A stretch of 64,000 bases of DNA from Litorilinea aerophila (GTDB lineage: Bacteria; Chloroflexota; Anaerolineae; Caldilineales; Caldilineaceae): assembly GCF_006569185.2 (NCBI RefSeq), contig NZ_VIGC02000012.1, positions 1 through 64,000 of the forward strand, in the 5' to 3' direction. Position 1 is the first letter of the stretch; the number at the start of each line of letters is the position of its first letter. The notes under the pieces were generated by a model. The model searched no databases, was not told the origin of the DNA, and worked only from the letters and a program-made list of their open reading frames with translations. The position numbers were made by a program, and so were the translations under genes. This document shows positions 1-8,487 of the stretch, piece by piece.

Positions 1-80
1 GGCAAGGGGTATCGCCTTCCTTGTCGGCGCCTCGGATCCTGAACTCTACGCAGTCGCTCCAGGATACTTCCCGCTGCCAT
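1..80 (-). CDS. ISAs1-family transposase, N-terminal fragment
   Basis: Only 26 codons are visible before the window edge. The ATG at 80-78 is preceded by a strong ribosome binding site (AGAGGAGG) 8 bases upstream. The peptide includes LERLRRVQDPRRRQGRRYPL, which matches the typical N-terminus of ISAs1-type DDE transposases (a 'leu-rich helix, then PDPR-x-GRRYPL' pattern, the DDE_Tnp_1-associated domain). It would catalyse movement of the element that interrupts the neighbouring binding-protein gene. Whether the rest of the enzyme is intact cannot be seen. Confidence 0.72.
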   Translation of the reverse strand, partial: MAAGSILERLRRVQDPRRRQGRRYPL

Positions 81-173
81 GGCTGTTTCCTCCTCTCTCC
101 AACTCTCATCTCGTCCAGCCTATCTCATCATTATATCCACCCCTCCCCCTGTTTGAGAACTAATAAGCCCTAG
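1..173 (-). mobile_element. End of an ISAs1-like insertion sequence (partial)
   Basis: The first ~173 bases differ from what follows: lower GC, and a transposase start on the minus strand whose N-terminus resembles ISAs1-family enzymes. Immediately to the right (from about 172) the plus strand continues in frame with a solute-binding-protein gene that lacks its N-terminal third, so the junction looks like an insertion site. The outer end is probably the stretch around 155-173 (AACTAATAAGCCCTAG). A minus-strand -10 (TATAAT) lies at 135-130. The other end of the element, the matching inverted repeat and any target duplication lie outside the window, so the exact boundary is inferred. Confidence 0.7.
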
Positions 174-1617
174 GGTCACCGGCCCCGAACGCACCCTGAT
201 GGAGCTGGAGGTCATCGACGACTACACCTTCAAGTGTAAGTTCGCCCATCCCAAGCCCCTCTTCATCTACAGCCTGGGCCGCCTGACCAACGCGCTCTAT
301 GCCCCCGGCCACTACATGAAGCAGTTCCACATGGAGCTGACCGACGACAAGGACGCCCTGGCTGCGGCGGCCACCAACGCCGGCTTCGAGACCTGGGTCC
401 AATACTACCAGGACCGCAACTGGTGGTACCTCAACCCGGACAAGCCCAGCGTCGGCCCGTGGCTGGCCAAGAACCAGCTCTCCACCGAGCTCTTTATCAT
501 GGAGCGCAACCCGTACTTCTTCGCGGTGGATGCCGACGGCAACCAGCTCCCCTACGTGGACAAGGTCACCCACCGCCTCTTCGAGACGCCCGACGTCTTC
601 AACCTCTGGATCATCAACGGCGAGATCGACTTCCAGGCTCGCCACGTCCAGTTGGGGAACTTCACCCTCTACAAAGAGAACGAAGAGAACGGCGACTATC
701 GGGTGCTCATCGGCGTCAGCTCCGGCCATGTGGCCATGCAGCCGAACCACACCACCAAGAACCCACGGCTGCGGGAATTCTTCAACAAGCGGGAGGTGCG
801 CATTGCCCTCTCCCTGGCGGTGGACCGGGAGGCGCTCAACGAGCTGGTCTTCGATGGGCTGATGAAGCCGCGCCAGTACAGCCCGCTGCCCATGTCGCCC
901 CAGTACTATGAGAAGCTCTCCAATGCCTACATCGAATACGATCCGGAGCGGGCCAACCAGCTTCTGGACGAGGCCGGCTATGCCGAACGGGACAGCGAGG
1001 GCTTCCGCCTCTGGAACGACGGCAGCGGCGAGCAGATCAGCTTCATCATCGAGGGGACGGCGGAGCCCGGCTCCCCGGATGAAGACGCCGTCCAGCAGGT
1101 GATCCGCTACTACGCGGACGTGGGCATCAAGGCCAGCTACAAGTCGGTGGAACGCTCCCTGTACGAGGAGCACTGGGCGGCCAACGAGATCGAGGCGGCC
1201 TGGTGGGGTGGCGACCGCACCGTGGTGCCTCTGGTGGCGCCGGGCATCTTCCTGGGCACCATCACCGACCGCCCCTGGGCCGTGGCCTGGGGCCTCTGGC
1301 GCAACGATCCCACCAACCCCAATGCGGAGGAACCGCCGGAGGGCCACTGGATCTGGGACATCTGGTCCCTGTGGGATCAGATCGCGGTGGAGCCGGACGA
1401 GGAGAAGCGCAACGAGCTCTTCCGTCAGATCCTGGACATCTGGGCCGAGGAGTTGCCCATGATCGGCTACCTGGGCGAAGCGCCGGCGCTGGTCATCGCC
1501 AAGAATGGCGTGCGCAACTACCTGCCCGGCATGCCCATCGACGACCCCACGGGCGACGAGCACTTCCTCAACACTGAAACCTACTTCTGGGAAGATCCGG
1601 AGAACCACGTGGCCTGA
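172..1617 (+). pseudogene. Family-5 (peptide/oligosaccharide) ABC solute-binding protein, N-terminus lost
   Basis: This is the C-terminal two thirds of a DppA/OppA-like extracellular binding protein (SBP_bac_5). It aligns along its whole length with the intact binding protein at 5268-7301: IDDYTFK versus IDDYTIK, RNPYFFAVDADGNQLPY versus RNPYYYKVDPEGNQLPY, and RANQLLDEAGYAERDSEGFR versus RANQLLDEIGLTERDSEGFR. The similarity starts upstream of the first in-frame ATG (199): codons 172-183 read RVTG, matching PVTG in the paralogue. The signal peptide, lipobox and about 230 N-terminal residues are missing, replaced by the IS end. There is no secretion signal, so it cannot work as a binding protein from here. 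The stop is intact and permeases follow after a hairpin. Confidence 0.85.
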
Positions 1618-1646
1618 TCCGGGCATCAGCCGCCCGGCGTCGGCCG

Positions 1647-1676
1647 GGGGAGGGCGCGGGCAACTGCGCCCTCCCC
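1647..1676 (+). terminator. Intergenic hairpin between binding protein and permease genes
   Basis: An 11-bp perfect stem (GGGGAGGGCGC at 1647-1657, complement at 1666-1676) with an 8-base loop lies 29 bases after the binding-protein stop. There is no T-run, so it is more likely an mRNA-stabilising or partial-attenuation hairpin than a full terminator. A hairpin occupies the same place in the second gene set (7339-7387). Confidence 0.55.
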
Positions 1677-1743
1677 ATCCCGGTGCCAGGCGGCTATCCC
1701 GTGACCTGGTTCTGTGTTTGTGTCATGCTTTGGGAGCGGTGAA

Positions 1744-2730
1744 ATGGCGATCTACATCTTGCGGCGGATCCTCTTCATGATCCCGACCCTCTTCGCGATT
1801 TCGATCCTGTCCTTTGTGATCATCCAGCTGCCGCCGGGGGACTTCCTCACCTCCTACGCGGCCCAGCTGCGGGCACAGGGCGACATCGTGGACGAGGCGC
1901 AGCTGGCCGCCCTCCGGGAACGGTACGGCCTGGGCGAGCCGGTTTACAAACAATATTACAAATGGATGAAAGGCATTCTCCTGGAAGGCGACTGGGGCCA
2001 GTCCATGGAATGGCAAAAACCTGTCAAAGAGCTGATCTGGGAACGGCTGGCCCTGACCATGGCCATTTCCGGCTCCGCGCTGCTGGTCAGCTGGTTTATT
2101 GCCATCCCCATCGGCGTTTACTCGGCGACCCATCAATATTCCATCCTGGACTATACCATGACGCTGTTTAGCTTTATCGGCCTGGGGACGCCCGGCTTCT
2201 TGCTGGCCCTGGTTGTCATGTTCTGGGCCCAATCGGCCCTGGGCATGAACGTGGGTGGGCTCTTTTCCCAGGAATATATTCTGGCGCCATGGAGTTGGGC
2301 CAAATTCGTGGATATGCTCAAGCATATCTGGATCCCCCTGATTATTGTGGCGGTCGGCAGTACGGCCGGCAACATCCGCATCACCCGGGCCAACCTGCTG
2401 GATGAATTGAACAAACCCTATGTGGAAACGGCCCGGGCCAAAGGGTTGAAAGAAAGTCGCCTCATCTGGAAATATCCGGTGCGGGTGGCCTTGAACCCCT
2501 TCTTCAGCACCGTGGGCTGGTCCCTGGCGAGCCTGATCTCCGGCACCACCCTGGTGGCCATGGTGTTGAGCCTCCAGACCACGGGGCCCATGTTGTTGCG
2601 TGCCCTCACCTCCCAGGACATGTACCTGGCCGGCAGCTTCATCCTGCTCCTGAGTACCCTGACGGTGATCGGTACGCTCATTTCTGACATCCTGCTGGCC
2701 GTTGTGGATCCACGCATCCGGCTCAGTTAG
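1744..2730 (+). CDS. ABC transporter permease, DppB/OppB type
   Basis: This 328-residue inner-membrane permease is of the peptide/nickel/oligosaccharide type. The N-terminus (MAIYILRRILFMIPTLFAIS) is the usual first membrane span, followed by the periplasmic PPGDFLTSY segment and a BPD_transp_1 domain. The EAA-loop region reads ETARAKGLKESRLIWKYPVR, where it contacts the ATPase. The ATG at 1744 is chosen over an upstream one at 1714 because GGGAG lies 7 bases before it and the protein then begins at the conserved position. It pairs with the DppC-type gene at 2846 and is closely related to the permease at 7402. Substrate unknown; the sugar-like neighbourhood suggests oligosaccharides (inference). 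Confidence 0.93.
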   Translation: MAIYILRRILFMIPTLFAISILSFVIIQLPPGDFLTSYAAQLRAQGDIVDEAQLAALRERYGLGEPVYKQYYKWMKGILLEGDWGQSMEWQKPVKELIWERLALTMAISGSALLVSWFIAIPIGVYSATHQYSILDYTMTLFSFIGLGTPGFLLALVVMFWAQSALGMNVGGLFSQEYILAPWSWAKFVDMLKHIWIPLIIVAVGSTAGNIRITRANLLDELNKPYVETARAKGLKESRLIWKYPVRVALNPFFSTVGWSLASLISGTTLVAMVLSLQTTGPMLLRALTSQDMYLAGSFILLLSTLTVIGTLISDILLAVVDPRIRLS

Positions 2731-2845
2731 GATGCGTCCCATGGTTGGGCAGCCAGACGGAAAACCGACCGGGTTTTCCAAACCGTTTCCACCATGCGGT
2801 ACGCGCCTCTCAGTTTAGGTATCAGAGGGCGAGGAGAAGAGATCC

Positions 2846-4033
2846 ATGCAATCTGTGGAAAAGACCTGGTACGAACAGGTTGAAGAGCTCGATTCCACGT
2901 TGGAGGATGAGCTCGAAGAAGAATTTTTCTCGGAAGACGAGGAAAAGATCTATGTGGCGTCCTACCTCAAGCTCATGTGGTGGCGCTTCTTAAAACACCG
3001 GATGGCGGTCATCAGCGCGGTGATTGTGATCCTCCTGTACTTCGTGGCGGCCTTCGCCGAGTTCGTGGCGCCCTACGACCCGGAGAACTCCTTCGTCCAG
3101 TACAAGCTGGCGCCCCCCTCCACCATCCGGATCATCGACAACGAGGGCAACCTGCGGTGGCCTTTCGTCTACAAGATGGTGCGAGAGCGGGATCCGGAGA
3201 CCCTGCGCAGTATCTATGTGGAAGATCGCACCGTGATGTACCCCATCCGCTTCTTCGTCCAGGGGCCGGAGTATGAGCTCTGGGGTCTGTGGAAGTCCGA
3301 TCTCCACCTGTTCGGTTTAGACGCCCCCCGGGAGGAACAGGGGCTCTTCCTGTTGGGTGCCGACCGGCTGGGACGGGATCTTTTCTCCCGGCTCTGTTAC
3401 GGCGCCCGCATCTCCCTGACCATCGGCCTGCTGAGCGTGGTGGTGAGCCTGGTGCTGGGGATCTTGTTGGGCGGCATCTCGGGCTACTACGGCGGCACTA
3501 TCGACAACCTGATCCAGCGCCTCATCGAGTTCATCCGCTCTATTCCGGAAATTCCCCTGATCATGGCCCTGGCCGCAGCCCTGCCGGCCGACTGGTCCAT
3601 TGTTCGCCTCTACTTCGGCGTGACCATCCTGCTCTCCTTTGTGGGGTGGACGGGCCTGGCCCGGGTGGTGCGGGGGCGTTTCCTCAGCCTCCGGGAGGAG
3701 GACTTCGTCATGGCGGCCCGGCTCGCGGGCTCCAGCGAGATGCGCATCATCCTGCGCCACATGATGCCCTCCTTCCTGAGCCACATCATCGCCTCGTTGA
3801 CCCTCTCCATCCCAGGCATCATTCTGGCCGAGACGGGTCTGAGTTTCATCGGGCTGGGCCTGCGCGCACCGGCCATCAGCTGGGGCGTGCTGCTCCAGGA
3901 GGCGCAAAACTTGCGCTCGGTGGCCCTGGCCCCCTGGGTGCTCACCCCCGGGCTGGCCGTAGTCCTGGCTGTGCTCGCCTTTAACTTCCTGGGGGACGGC
4001 ATCCGGGATGCCGCCGATCCATACGCCAAATAG
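2846..4033 (+). CDS. ABC transporter permease, DppC/OppC type
   Basis: This 395-residue permease is the second half of the channel. An acidic cytoplasmic N-terminus (about residues 1-45, with ELDSTLEDELEEEFFSEDEE) precedes the OppC_N segment and first membrane span (MAVISAVIVILLYFVAAFAE). A periplasmic insertion of about 100 residues follows, then the transport domain with GADRLGRDLFSRLCYGARIS and the EAA loop DFVMAARLAGSSEMRIILRH. The length exceeds the usual ~300 residues because of the acidic tail and the periplasmic insert; both are also present in the paralogue at 8488. A GAGGAGAAG ribosome site precedes the ATG. The 115-base gap from the partner permease shows nothing distinctive. Confidence 0.92.
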   Translation: MQSVEKTWYEQVEELDSTLEDELEEEFFSEDEEKIYVASYLKLMWWRFLKHRMAVISAVIVILLYFVAAFAEFVAPYDPENSFVQYKLAPPSTIRIIDNEGNLRWPFVYKMVRERDPETLRSIYVEDRTVMYPIRFFVQGPEYELWGLWKSDLHLFGLDAPREEQGLFLLGADRLGRDLFSRLCYGARISLTIGLLSVVVSLVLGILLGGISGYYGGTIDNLIQRLIEFIRSIPEIPLIMALAAALPADWSIVRLYFGVTILLSFVGWTGLARVVRGRFLSLREEDFVMAARLAGSSEMRIILRHMMPSFLSHIIASLTLSIPGIILAETGLSFIGLGLRAPAISWGVLLQEAQNLRSVALAPWVLTPGLAVVLAVLAFNFLGDGIRDAADPYAK

Positions 4034-4044
4034 GAGTGACTCGG

Positions 4045-5136
4045 ATGGTTAACACAACTGTGATTCAAGGTGCACCGCAGGCGGCCGCTTCTGCCGCAGG
4101 CAAAAATCAAAAGCTGCTGGAAGTACGCAACCTGAAGACCCACTTCTTCCTGGAGCAGGGCATCGTGCGCGCGGTGGACGGTGTGGATTTCACCGTCTTC
4201 CGAGGTCAGACGGTGGGCCTGGTGGGTGAAAGTGGCTGCGGCAAGTCGGTCATGGCCCGCTCTATCCTGCGCATTGTGCCGCCGCCAGGCCGCATCGTAG
4301 ACGGGGAGATCCTCTTCCACCAGGGCGTGGGCAAGGGAAGCACAGGCCAGAGCGGCCAGGAAGATGTCATCGACCTGGTGAAGCTGGACCCCATGGGCAG
4401 CAAGATCCGCAGCATCCGCGGGGGAGAGATCTCCATGGTCTTCCAGGAGCCCATGACCTCCCTCAGCCCTGTCCATACCATCGGCAGCCAGATCATCGAG
4501 GCCATCGTCCTCCACCAGCCGGTGACCAAGGAAGAGGCCCGGGAGCAGGCCATCCACATGTTGGAGCGGGTCAACATGCCCCACCCCAACCGCACCATCG
4601 ATCGCTACCCCCACCAGTTGAGCGGCGGCATGCGCCAGCGGGCCATGATCGCCATGGCCCTCTCCTGCCGGCCTTCCCTGCTCATCGCCGACGAGCCCAC
4701 CACCGCGCTGGACGTGACCACCCAGGCCCAGATCCTGACCCTGATGCGGGATCTGCAGGAGGAGTTCGGCATGGCCATCATCTTCATCACCCACGATCTG
4801 GGCGTCATCGCCCAGATGGTGGACTATGTGGTGGTCATGTACCTGGGCCAGGTGGTGGAAATGGCCGACGTCAACACCATCTTTTACGATCCCAAGCACC
4901 CCTACACCCAGGCGCTACTCCGCTCCATCCCCCGGCTGGGCCGCAAATCGGCCCAGGGGCAGACTGGCCGTCTGACGGCCATCCGCGGCTCTGTGCCCGA
5001 TCCCTACGCCCGGCCCCAGGGGTGCCCGTTCCACCCCCGCTGCCGCAAGGCCATCCGCGGCGTCTGTGATCAGCAGGATCCGCCTTTCCTGGAAGTGGAG
5101 GAAGGCCACAAAGTGCGCTGTGTACTGTACCAGTAG
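4045..5136 (+). CDS. ABC transporter ATP-binding protein, DppD/OppD type
   Basis: The 363-residue ATPase energises peptide/oligosaccharide import. Walker A is GESGCGKS, the Q-loop MVFQEP, the signature LSGGMRQR, Walker [13 protein letters not shown] and the switch FITHDLG. The C-terminal oligopeptide-transporter extension carries the cysteine motif GCPFHPRC. An extra loop of about 20 residues (around [18 protein letters not shown]) sits before the Q-loop. The ATG at 4045 is preferred over the GTG at 4036 because TAGGAG sits 8 bases upstream. It starts 11 bases after the DppC stop. It is the only ATPase near two permease pairs; no DppF-type partner is in the window. Confidence 0.93.
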   Translation: MVNTTVIQGAPQAAASAAGKNQKLLEVRNLKTHFFLEQGIVRAVDGVDFTVFRGQTVGLVGESGCGKSVMARSILRIVPPPGRIVDGEILFHQGVGKGSTGQSGQEDVIDLVKLDPMGSKIRSIRGGEISMVFQEPMTSLSPVHTIGSQIIEAIVLHQPVTKEEAREQAIHMLERVNMPHPNRTIDRYPHQLSGGMRQRAMIAMALSCRPSLLIADEPTTALDVTTQAQILTLMRDLQEEFGMAIIFITHDLGVIAQMVDYVVVMYLGQVVEMADVNTIFYDPKHPYTQALLRSIPRLGRKSAQGQTGRLTAIRGSVPDPYARPQGCPFHPRCRKAIRGVCDQQDPPFLEVEEGHKVRCVLYQ

Positions 5137-5163
5137 CGCCTGCCCTGCCCATCCCGGACAGTG

Positions 5164-5201
5164 GTTCGTCGGGCACAGCCGTGCCACAGAGCCCGACGAA
5201 C
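5164..5201 (+). terminator. Hairpin after the ATPase gene
   Basis: An 11-bp perfect stem (GTTCGTCGGGC at 5164-5174, complement at 5191-5201) with a 16-base loop lies 28 bases after the ATPase stop and 66 bases before the next binding-protein start. There is no T-run. It may separate the first transporter transcript from the second gene set, or protect the mRNA end. Confidence 0.5.
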
Positions 5202-5267
5202 TTCTGTCATGGCAATTACGCTAATCCACAACATCCAATTCCGCATCTTGATGAGAGGAGTCCAATC

Positions 5268-7301
5268 ATGTCTGAACGACACGAACCACGCACCCTGTCC
5301 CGCCGGATGTTCATGCGGCTGTCGGCCTTCACCGCGGCGGGTACGGTGCTGGCGGCCTGTGGCGGCGGGGGCACCCCAGAAGCGGCGCCTCCGGCGGCAG
5401 AAGCCACCACCGCCCCGGCAGCCGGCGAAGGGGGCGCCGCTGCCAGCGCCGGCGCTGCCCCCTCCCAGTACAACGAGGCCCCCATGCTGGCCGAGCTGGT
5501 GGCCCAGGGACAGTTGCCCCCAGTGGACGAGCGCCTGCCCAAGAATCCCCGGGTGATCCCTGTGGTCGAGGAGATCGGCGAATACGGCGGCACCTGGTTC
5601 CGGGCAGCCGTGGGGCCGGGTGACGCCGGCATCCTCAACAGCCGCCTCTCCTATGAGAATCTGGTGCGCTGGAGCCAGGACGGCTCCACCGTGGTGCCCA
5701 ACGTGGCTGAAAGCTTCGAGATCAACGACACTGCCACCGAGTTCACCATCAAACTGCGGGAAGGGATGCGCTGGTCCGACGGCGAGCCCTTCACCGCGGA
5801 CGATTTCGTCTTCTGGTATGAAGATGTGCTGCTCAACACCGATCTGACTCCCTCCATCCCCAGCTGGATGCGGGACCCGGTGACTGGCGAGGTCGGGAAG
5901 CTGGAGAAGATCGACGACTACACCATCAAGTTCTCCTTCCCGAACCCCTACGGCCTCTTCATCCAGATCCTGGCCGGGCCTTCGGCCGGTGCCGGCGGCA
6001 ACATCTGCGACTATCCCAAGCACTACCTGAGCCAGTTCCACCCCAACTACGTCAGCGAAGAGGAGCTGGCCCAAAAGACCCAGGACGCCGGATTCGACAA
6101 CTGGTGGGAGCTCTTCGGCAATAAACGCAATTGGCAGAATCCGGAACAGCCCCACATCTGGCCGTGGATCCCCACCCGGGTGCCGCCGGATGTGCCCGTG
6201 GTGGCCGAGCGCAACCCCTACTACTACAAGGTCGATCCCGAAGGCAACCAGCTCCCCTACCTGGACAAGGTCCAGTTCGACATTGTGGAAAACGCCGACC
6301 TGCTCAACCTGAAGGCCGTGGCCGGCGAGATCGACTGCCAGTTCCGCCACATCCTGTGGAACAACTACCCCCTCTTCATCGACAACGCGGAGCAGGGCGA
6401 CTACCGGGTCTTCCGCTGGAAGCTGGCCGAGGGTTCCAACTGCCTGCTGCACCCCAACATGAACCACAAGGATCCGGTGCTGCGGGAGCTCTTCCAGAAC
6501 AAGAACTTCCGCATTGCCCTCTCCCTGGGCATCGACCGCACCCAGATCAACGAGCTGGCCTACCAGGGCTTCGGCCAGCCCCGTCAGGCTTCCCTGATTC
6601 CGGAAAGCCCCTACTTCAAGGAAGAGCACGCCACCCGCTACGCCGAGCACGACCCCGACCGGGCCAACCAGCTCCTGGACGAGATTGGCCTCACCGAGCG
6701 GGATAGCGAGGGCTTCCGCCTGCGCCCGGATGGAGAGCCCCTGACCATCACCATCGAGTACGCGCCCGTCTTCGGCCCCTGGCGGGATGCGGTTCAGATG
6801 ATCACCGACCAGTGGAAGCAGATCGGCATCCGGGCCATCCCCAAGGAAGAAGATCGGACGCTCTTCTCCCAGCGGGGCCTGGCCGGCGAAGAGATGGACA
6901 TGGGCGTCTGGATCATGGACCGCTGCCTGACGCCGCTGATCGAGCCCTGGTACTTCCTGCCCTACCAGGGGGGCACGCCGCCGTCAACCGCGGCCCTCTG
7001 GTGGCAGTGGTACCAGAGCCGGGGCGAGCAGGGGGAGGAGCCACCTGCCGAGGTGAAGCGCCAGTACGAGCTCTACGACTTGATCAAAGGCGCCTCGCCG
7101 GATGAGCTGCCGGCCCTGGCCGAGGAGTTCTTCGACAACGCCTCCGAGAACATCTGGTTCATCGGGACAGTCGGCGTCCTGCCCCACGTGGGCATCGTCA
7201 AGAACAACTTCCGCAACGTGCCGGAAGAAGCCGTTTCGGACTGGCTGCAACAGACGCCGGGCAACACCAACGTGGAACAGTATTTCAAGCGCTCGTCCTG
7301 A
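5268..7301 (+). CDS. Family-5 ABC solute-binding lipoprotein (Tat-type signal)
   Basis: This intact 677-residue extracellular binding protein (SBP_bac_5) captures the substrate for the neighbouring permeases. The N-terminus has a twin-arginine-like motif (SRRMFMRL, residues 11-18) followed by a hydrophobic stretch and lipobox LAAC with Cys31 as the likely lipidated residue. A low-complexity Ala/Pro/Glu linker (about 35-70) follows. The binding domain contains GEYGGTWFRAAVGPGD, a typical LREGMRWSDGEPFTADD block and RIALSLGIDRTQINELAY. The ATG at 5268 is chosen over 5181 because AGAGGAG lies 7 bases upstream and the signal then starts properly. At 677 residues it is longer than E. coli OppA (about 540), as is common for sugar-binding members of the family. 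Confidence 0.92.
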   Translation: MSERHEPRTLSRRMFMRLSAFTAAGTVLAACGGGGTPEAAPPAAEATTAPAAGEGGAAASAGAAPSQYNEAPMLAELVAQGQLPPVDERLPKNPRVIPVVEEIGEYGGTWFRAAVGPGDAGILNSRLSYENLVRWSQDGSTVVPNVAESFEINDTATEFTIKLREGMRWSDGEPFTADDFVFWYEDVLLNTDLTPSIPSWMRDPVTGEVGKLEKIDDYTIKFSFPNPYGLFIQILAGPSAGAGGNICDYPKHYLSQFHPNYVSEEELAQKTQDAGFDNWWELFGNKRNWQNPEQPHIWPWIPTRVPPDVPVVAERNPYYYKVDPEGNQLPYLDKVQFDIVENADLLNLKAVAGEIDCQFRHILWNNYPLFIDNAEQGDYRVFRWKLAEGSNCLLHPNMNHKDPVLRELFQNKNFRIALSLGIDRTQINELAYQGFGQPRQASLIPESPYFKEEHATRYAEHDPDRANQLLDEIGLTERDSEGFRLRPDGEPLTITIEYAPVFGPWRDAVQMITDQWKQIGIRAIPKEEDRTLFSQRGLAGEEMDMGVWIMDRCLTPLIEPWYFLPYQGGTPPSTAALWWQWYQSRGEQGEEPPAEVKRQYELYDLIKGASPDELPALAEEFFDNASENIWFIGTVGVLPHVGIVKNNFRNVPEEAVSDWLQQTPGNTNVEQYFKRSS

Positions 7302-7338
7302 GCGTCCGCCATTCACCCCCGCCAGATGAATCGGTCGC

Positions 7339-7387
7339 GACGTGGTGTGGGGAGCCGGCAGATCCATGCCGGTTCCCACGCCACGTC
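7339..7387 (+). terminator. Long hairpin between binding protein and permease genes
   Basis: A roughly 20-bp, nearly perfect stem (7339-7360 pairing with 7367-7387; core GAGCCGGCA/TGCCGGTT and ACGTGG/CCACGT) with a 6-base loop ends 3 bases before the ribosome site of the next gene (GGAGG, 7391-7395). The position mirrors the hairpin at 1647-1676. Such structures after binding-protein genes usually protect the upstream mRNA or reduce downstream expression. Confidence 0.6.
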
Positions 7388-7401
7388 TTGGGAGGAATTC
7401 C

Positions 7402-8385
7402 ATGCTTCAGTATATCGTTCAGCGGCTGCTGTTGATGGTGATCACCCTCATCGCCGTCTCCATCGTCTCCTTTGTGGTCATTGAACTGCCGCCGGGGGAT
7501 TACCTGACGGCCTACACGGCAACCCTGGCCGCCTCGGGCGACTCGGTGGACCAGGCCCAGCTGGAGGCGCTGAAGCACCGCTTTGGCCTGGATCTGCCCC
7601 TGTATCAGCGCTACTTCAAGTGGATCTGGGGCGTCCTGCACGGCGACTTTGGCTACTCCTTCGGCTGGAACAAGCCGGTGTCTGAGCTGATCTGGGAACG
7701 GGTGGGGCTGACCTTCCTGATCTCCTTCACCGCCCTCATCTTCACCTGGATCCTGGGCTTCGTCATCGGCGTCTATTCCGCGGTCCGCCAGTATTCCATC
7801 GGCGACTACATTTTTACTGCCTTTTCGTTCATCGGGCTGGGCATTCCCGACTTCCTGCTGGCCCTGGTTTTGCTCTGGGTGGGCTATCGGTATTTCGACA
7901 CCAACGTGGGTGGCCTCTTCTCTCGAGAGTTCCAGACAGAACCCTGGTCATGGGCCAAGTTTGTTGACATGCTCAAACATCTCTGGGTTCCCCTGATTAT
8001 TCTGGGCATCGGCGGCACGGCTGGCCTGATTCGGGTCATGCGGGCCAACCTGCTGGATGAGCTGCGCAAGCCGTACGTGGAAACGGCCCGGGCCAAGGGC
8101 GTGAGCGAGACCAAGCTGCTGTTGAAGTACCCGGTACGCATCGCCCTCAACCCCTTCGTGAGCACTGCGGGTTGGGCGCTGCCGGGGCTGATCAACGGCG
8201 CTACCATCATCTCCATTGTCCTGAGCCTGCCCACCACCGGGCCGTTGCTGCTCAATGCCCTGTTGGTCCAGGACATGTATCTGGCTGCCAGCTTTATCCT
8301 GATTCTGAGCGCGTTAACGGTGATCGGTACCCTTCTGTCGGACATCATGCTGGCCTGGCTAGATCCGCGCATCCGCTATCAATAA
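7402..8385 (+). CDS. ABC transporter permease, DppB/OppB type (second copy)
   Basis: This 327-residue paralogue of the permease at 1744 has the same domain order. It begins MLQYIVQRLLLMVITLIA, has the periplasmic PPGDYLTAYTATLAASGDSV, and its EAA loop reads ETARAKGVSETKLLLKYPVR. Both copies share the unusual loop NVGGLFS...EPWSWAKFVDMLKH (A/EPWSWAKFVDMLKH). The ATG at 7402 is chosen because GGAGG lies 6 bases before it; an upstream in-frame start at 7342 would sit inside the hairpin. It should pair with the DppC-type protein at 8488. No ATPase follows, so it probably borrows the one at 4045 or one encoded elsewhere. Confidence 0.92.
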   Translation: MLQYIVQRLLLMVITLIAVSIVSFVVIELPPGDYLTAYTATLAASGDSVDQAQLEALKHRFGLDLPLYQRYFKWIWGVLHGDFGYSFGWNKPVSELIWERVGLTFLISFTALIFTWILGFVIGVYSAVRQYSIGDYIFTAFSFIGLGIPDFLLALVLLWVGYRYFDTNVGGLFSREFQTEPWSWAKFVDMLKHLWVPLIILGIGGTAGLIRVMRANLLDELRKPYVETARAKGVSETKLLLKYPVRIALNPFVSTAGWALPGLINGATIISIVLSLPTTGPLLLNALLVQDMYLAASFILILSALTVIGTLLSDIMLAWLDPRIRYQ

Positions 8386-8487
8386 CTAAGACCCGTCGAG
8401 GGCAGTTGGACTGCTGTCGCCGGTCACCTGTCCTCCATCGGGCAGAAACGATCTGACCTGTATTGAACCCATGTGGAGCATTCAACA

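Noticed and set aside
2-160. A short plus-strand open frame in the first 160 bases
   Set aside because: Proline-rich and unlike any protein; the minus strand gives a transposase start with a ribosome site over the same bases.
4036-4044. GTG start for the ATPase gene
   Set aside because: The ribosome site overlaps this codon; the ATG at 4045 has correct spacing.
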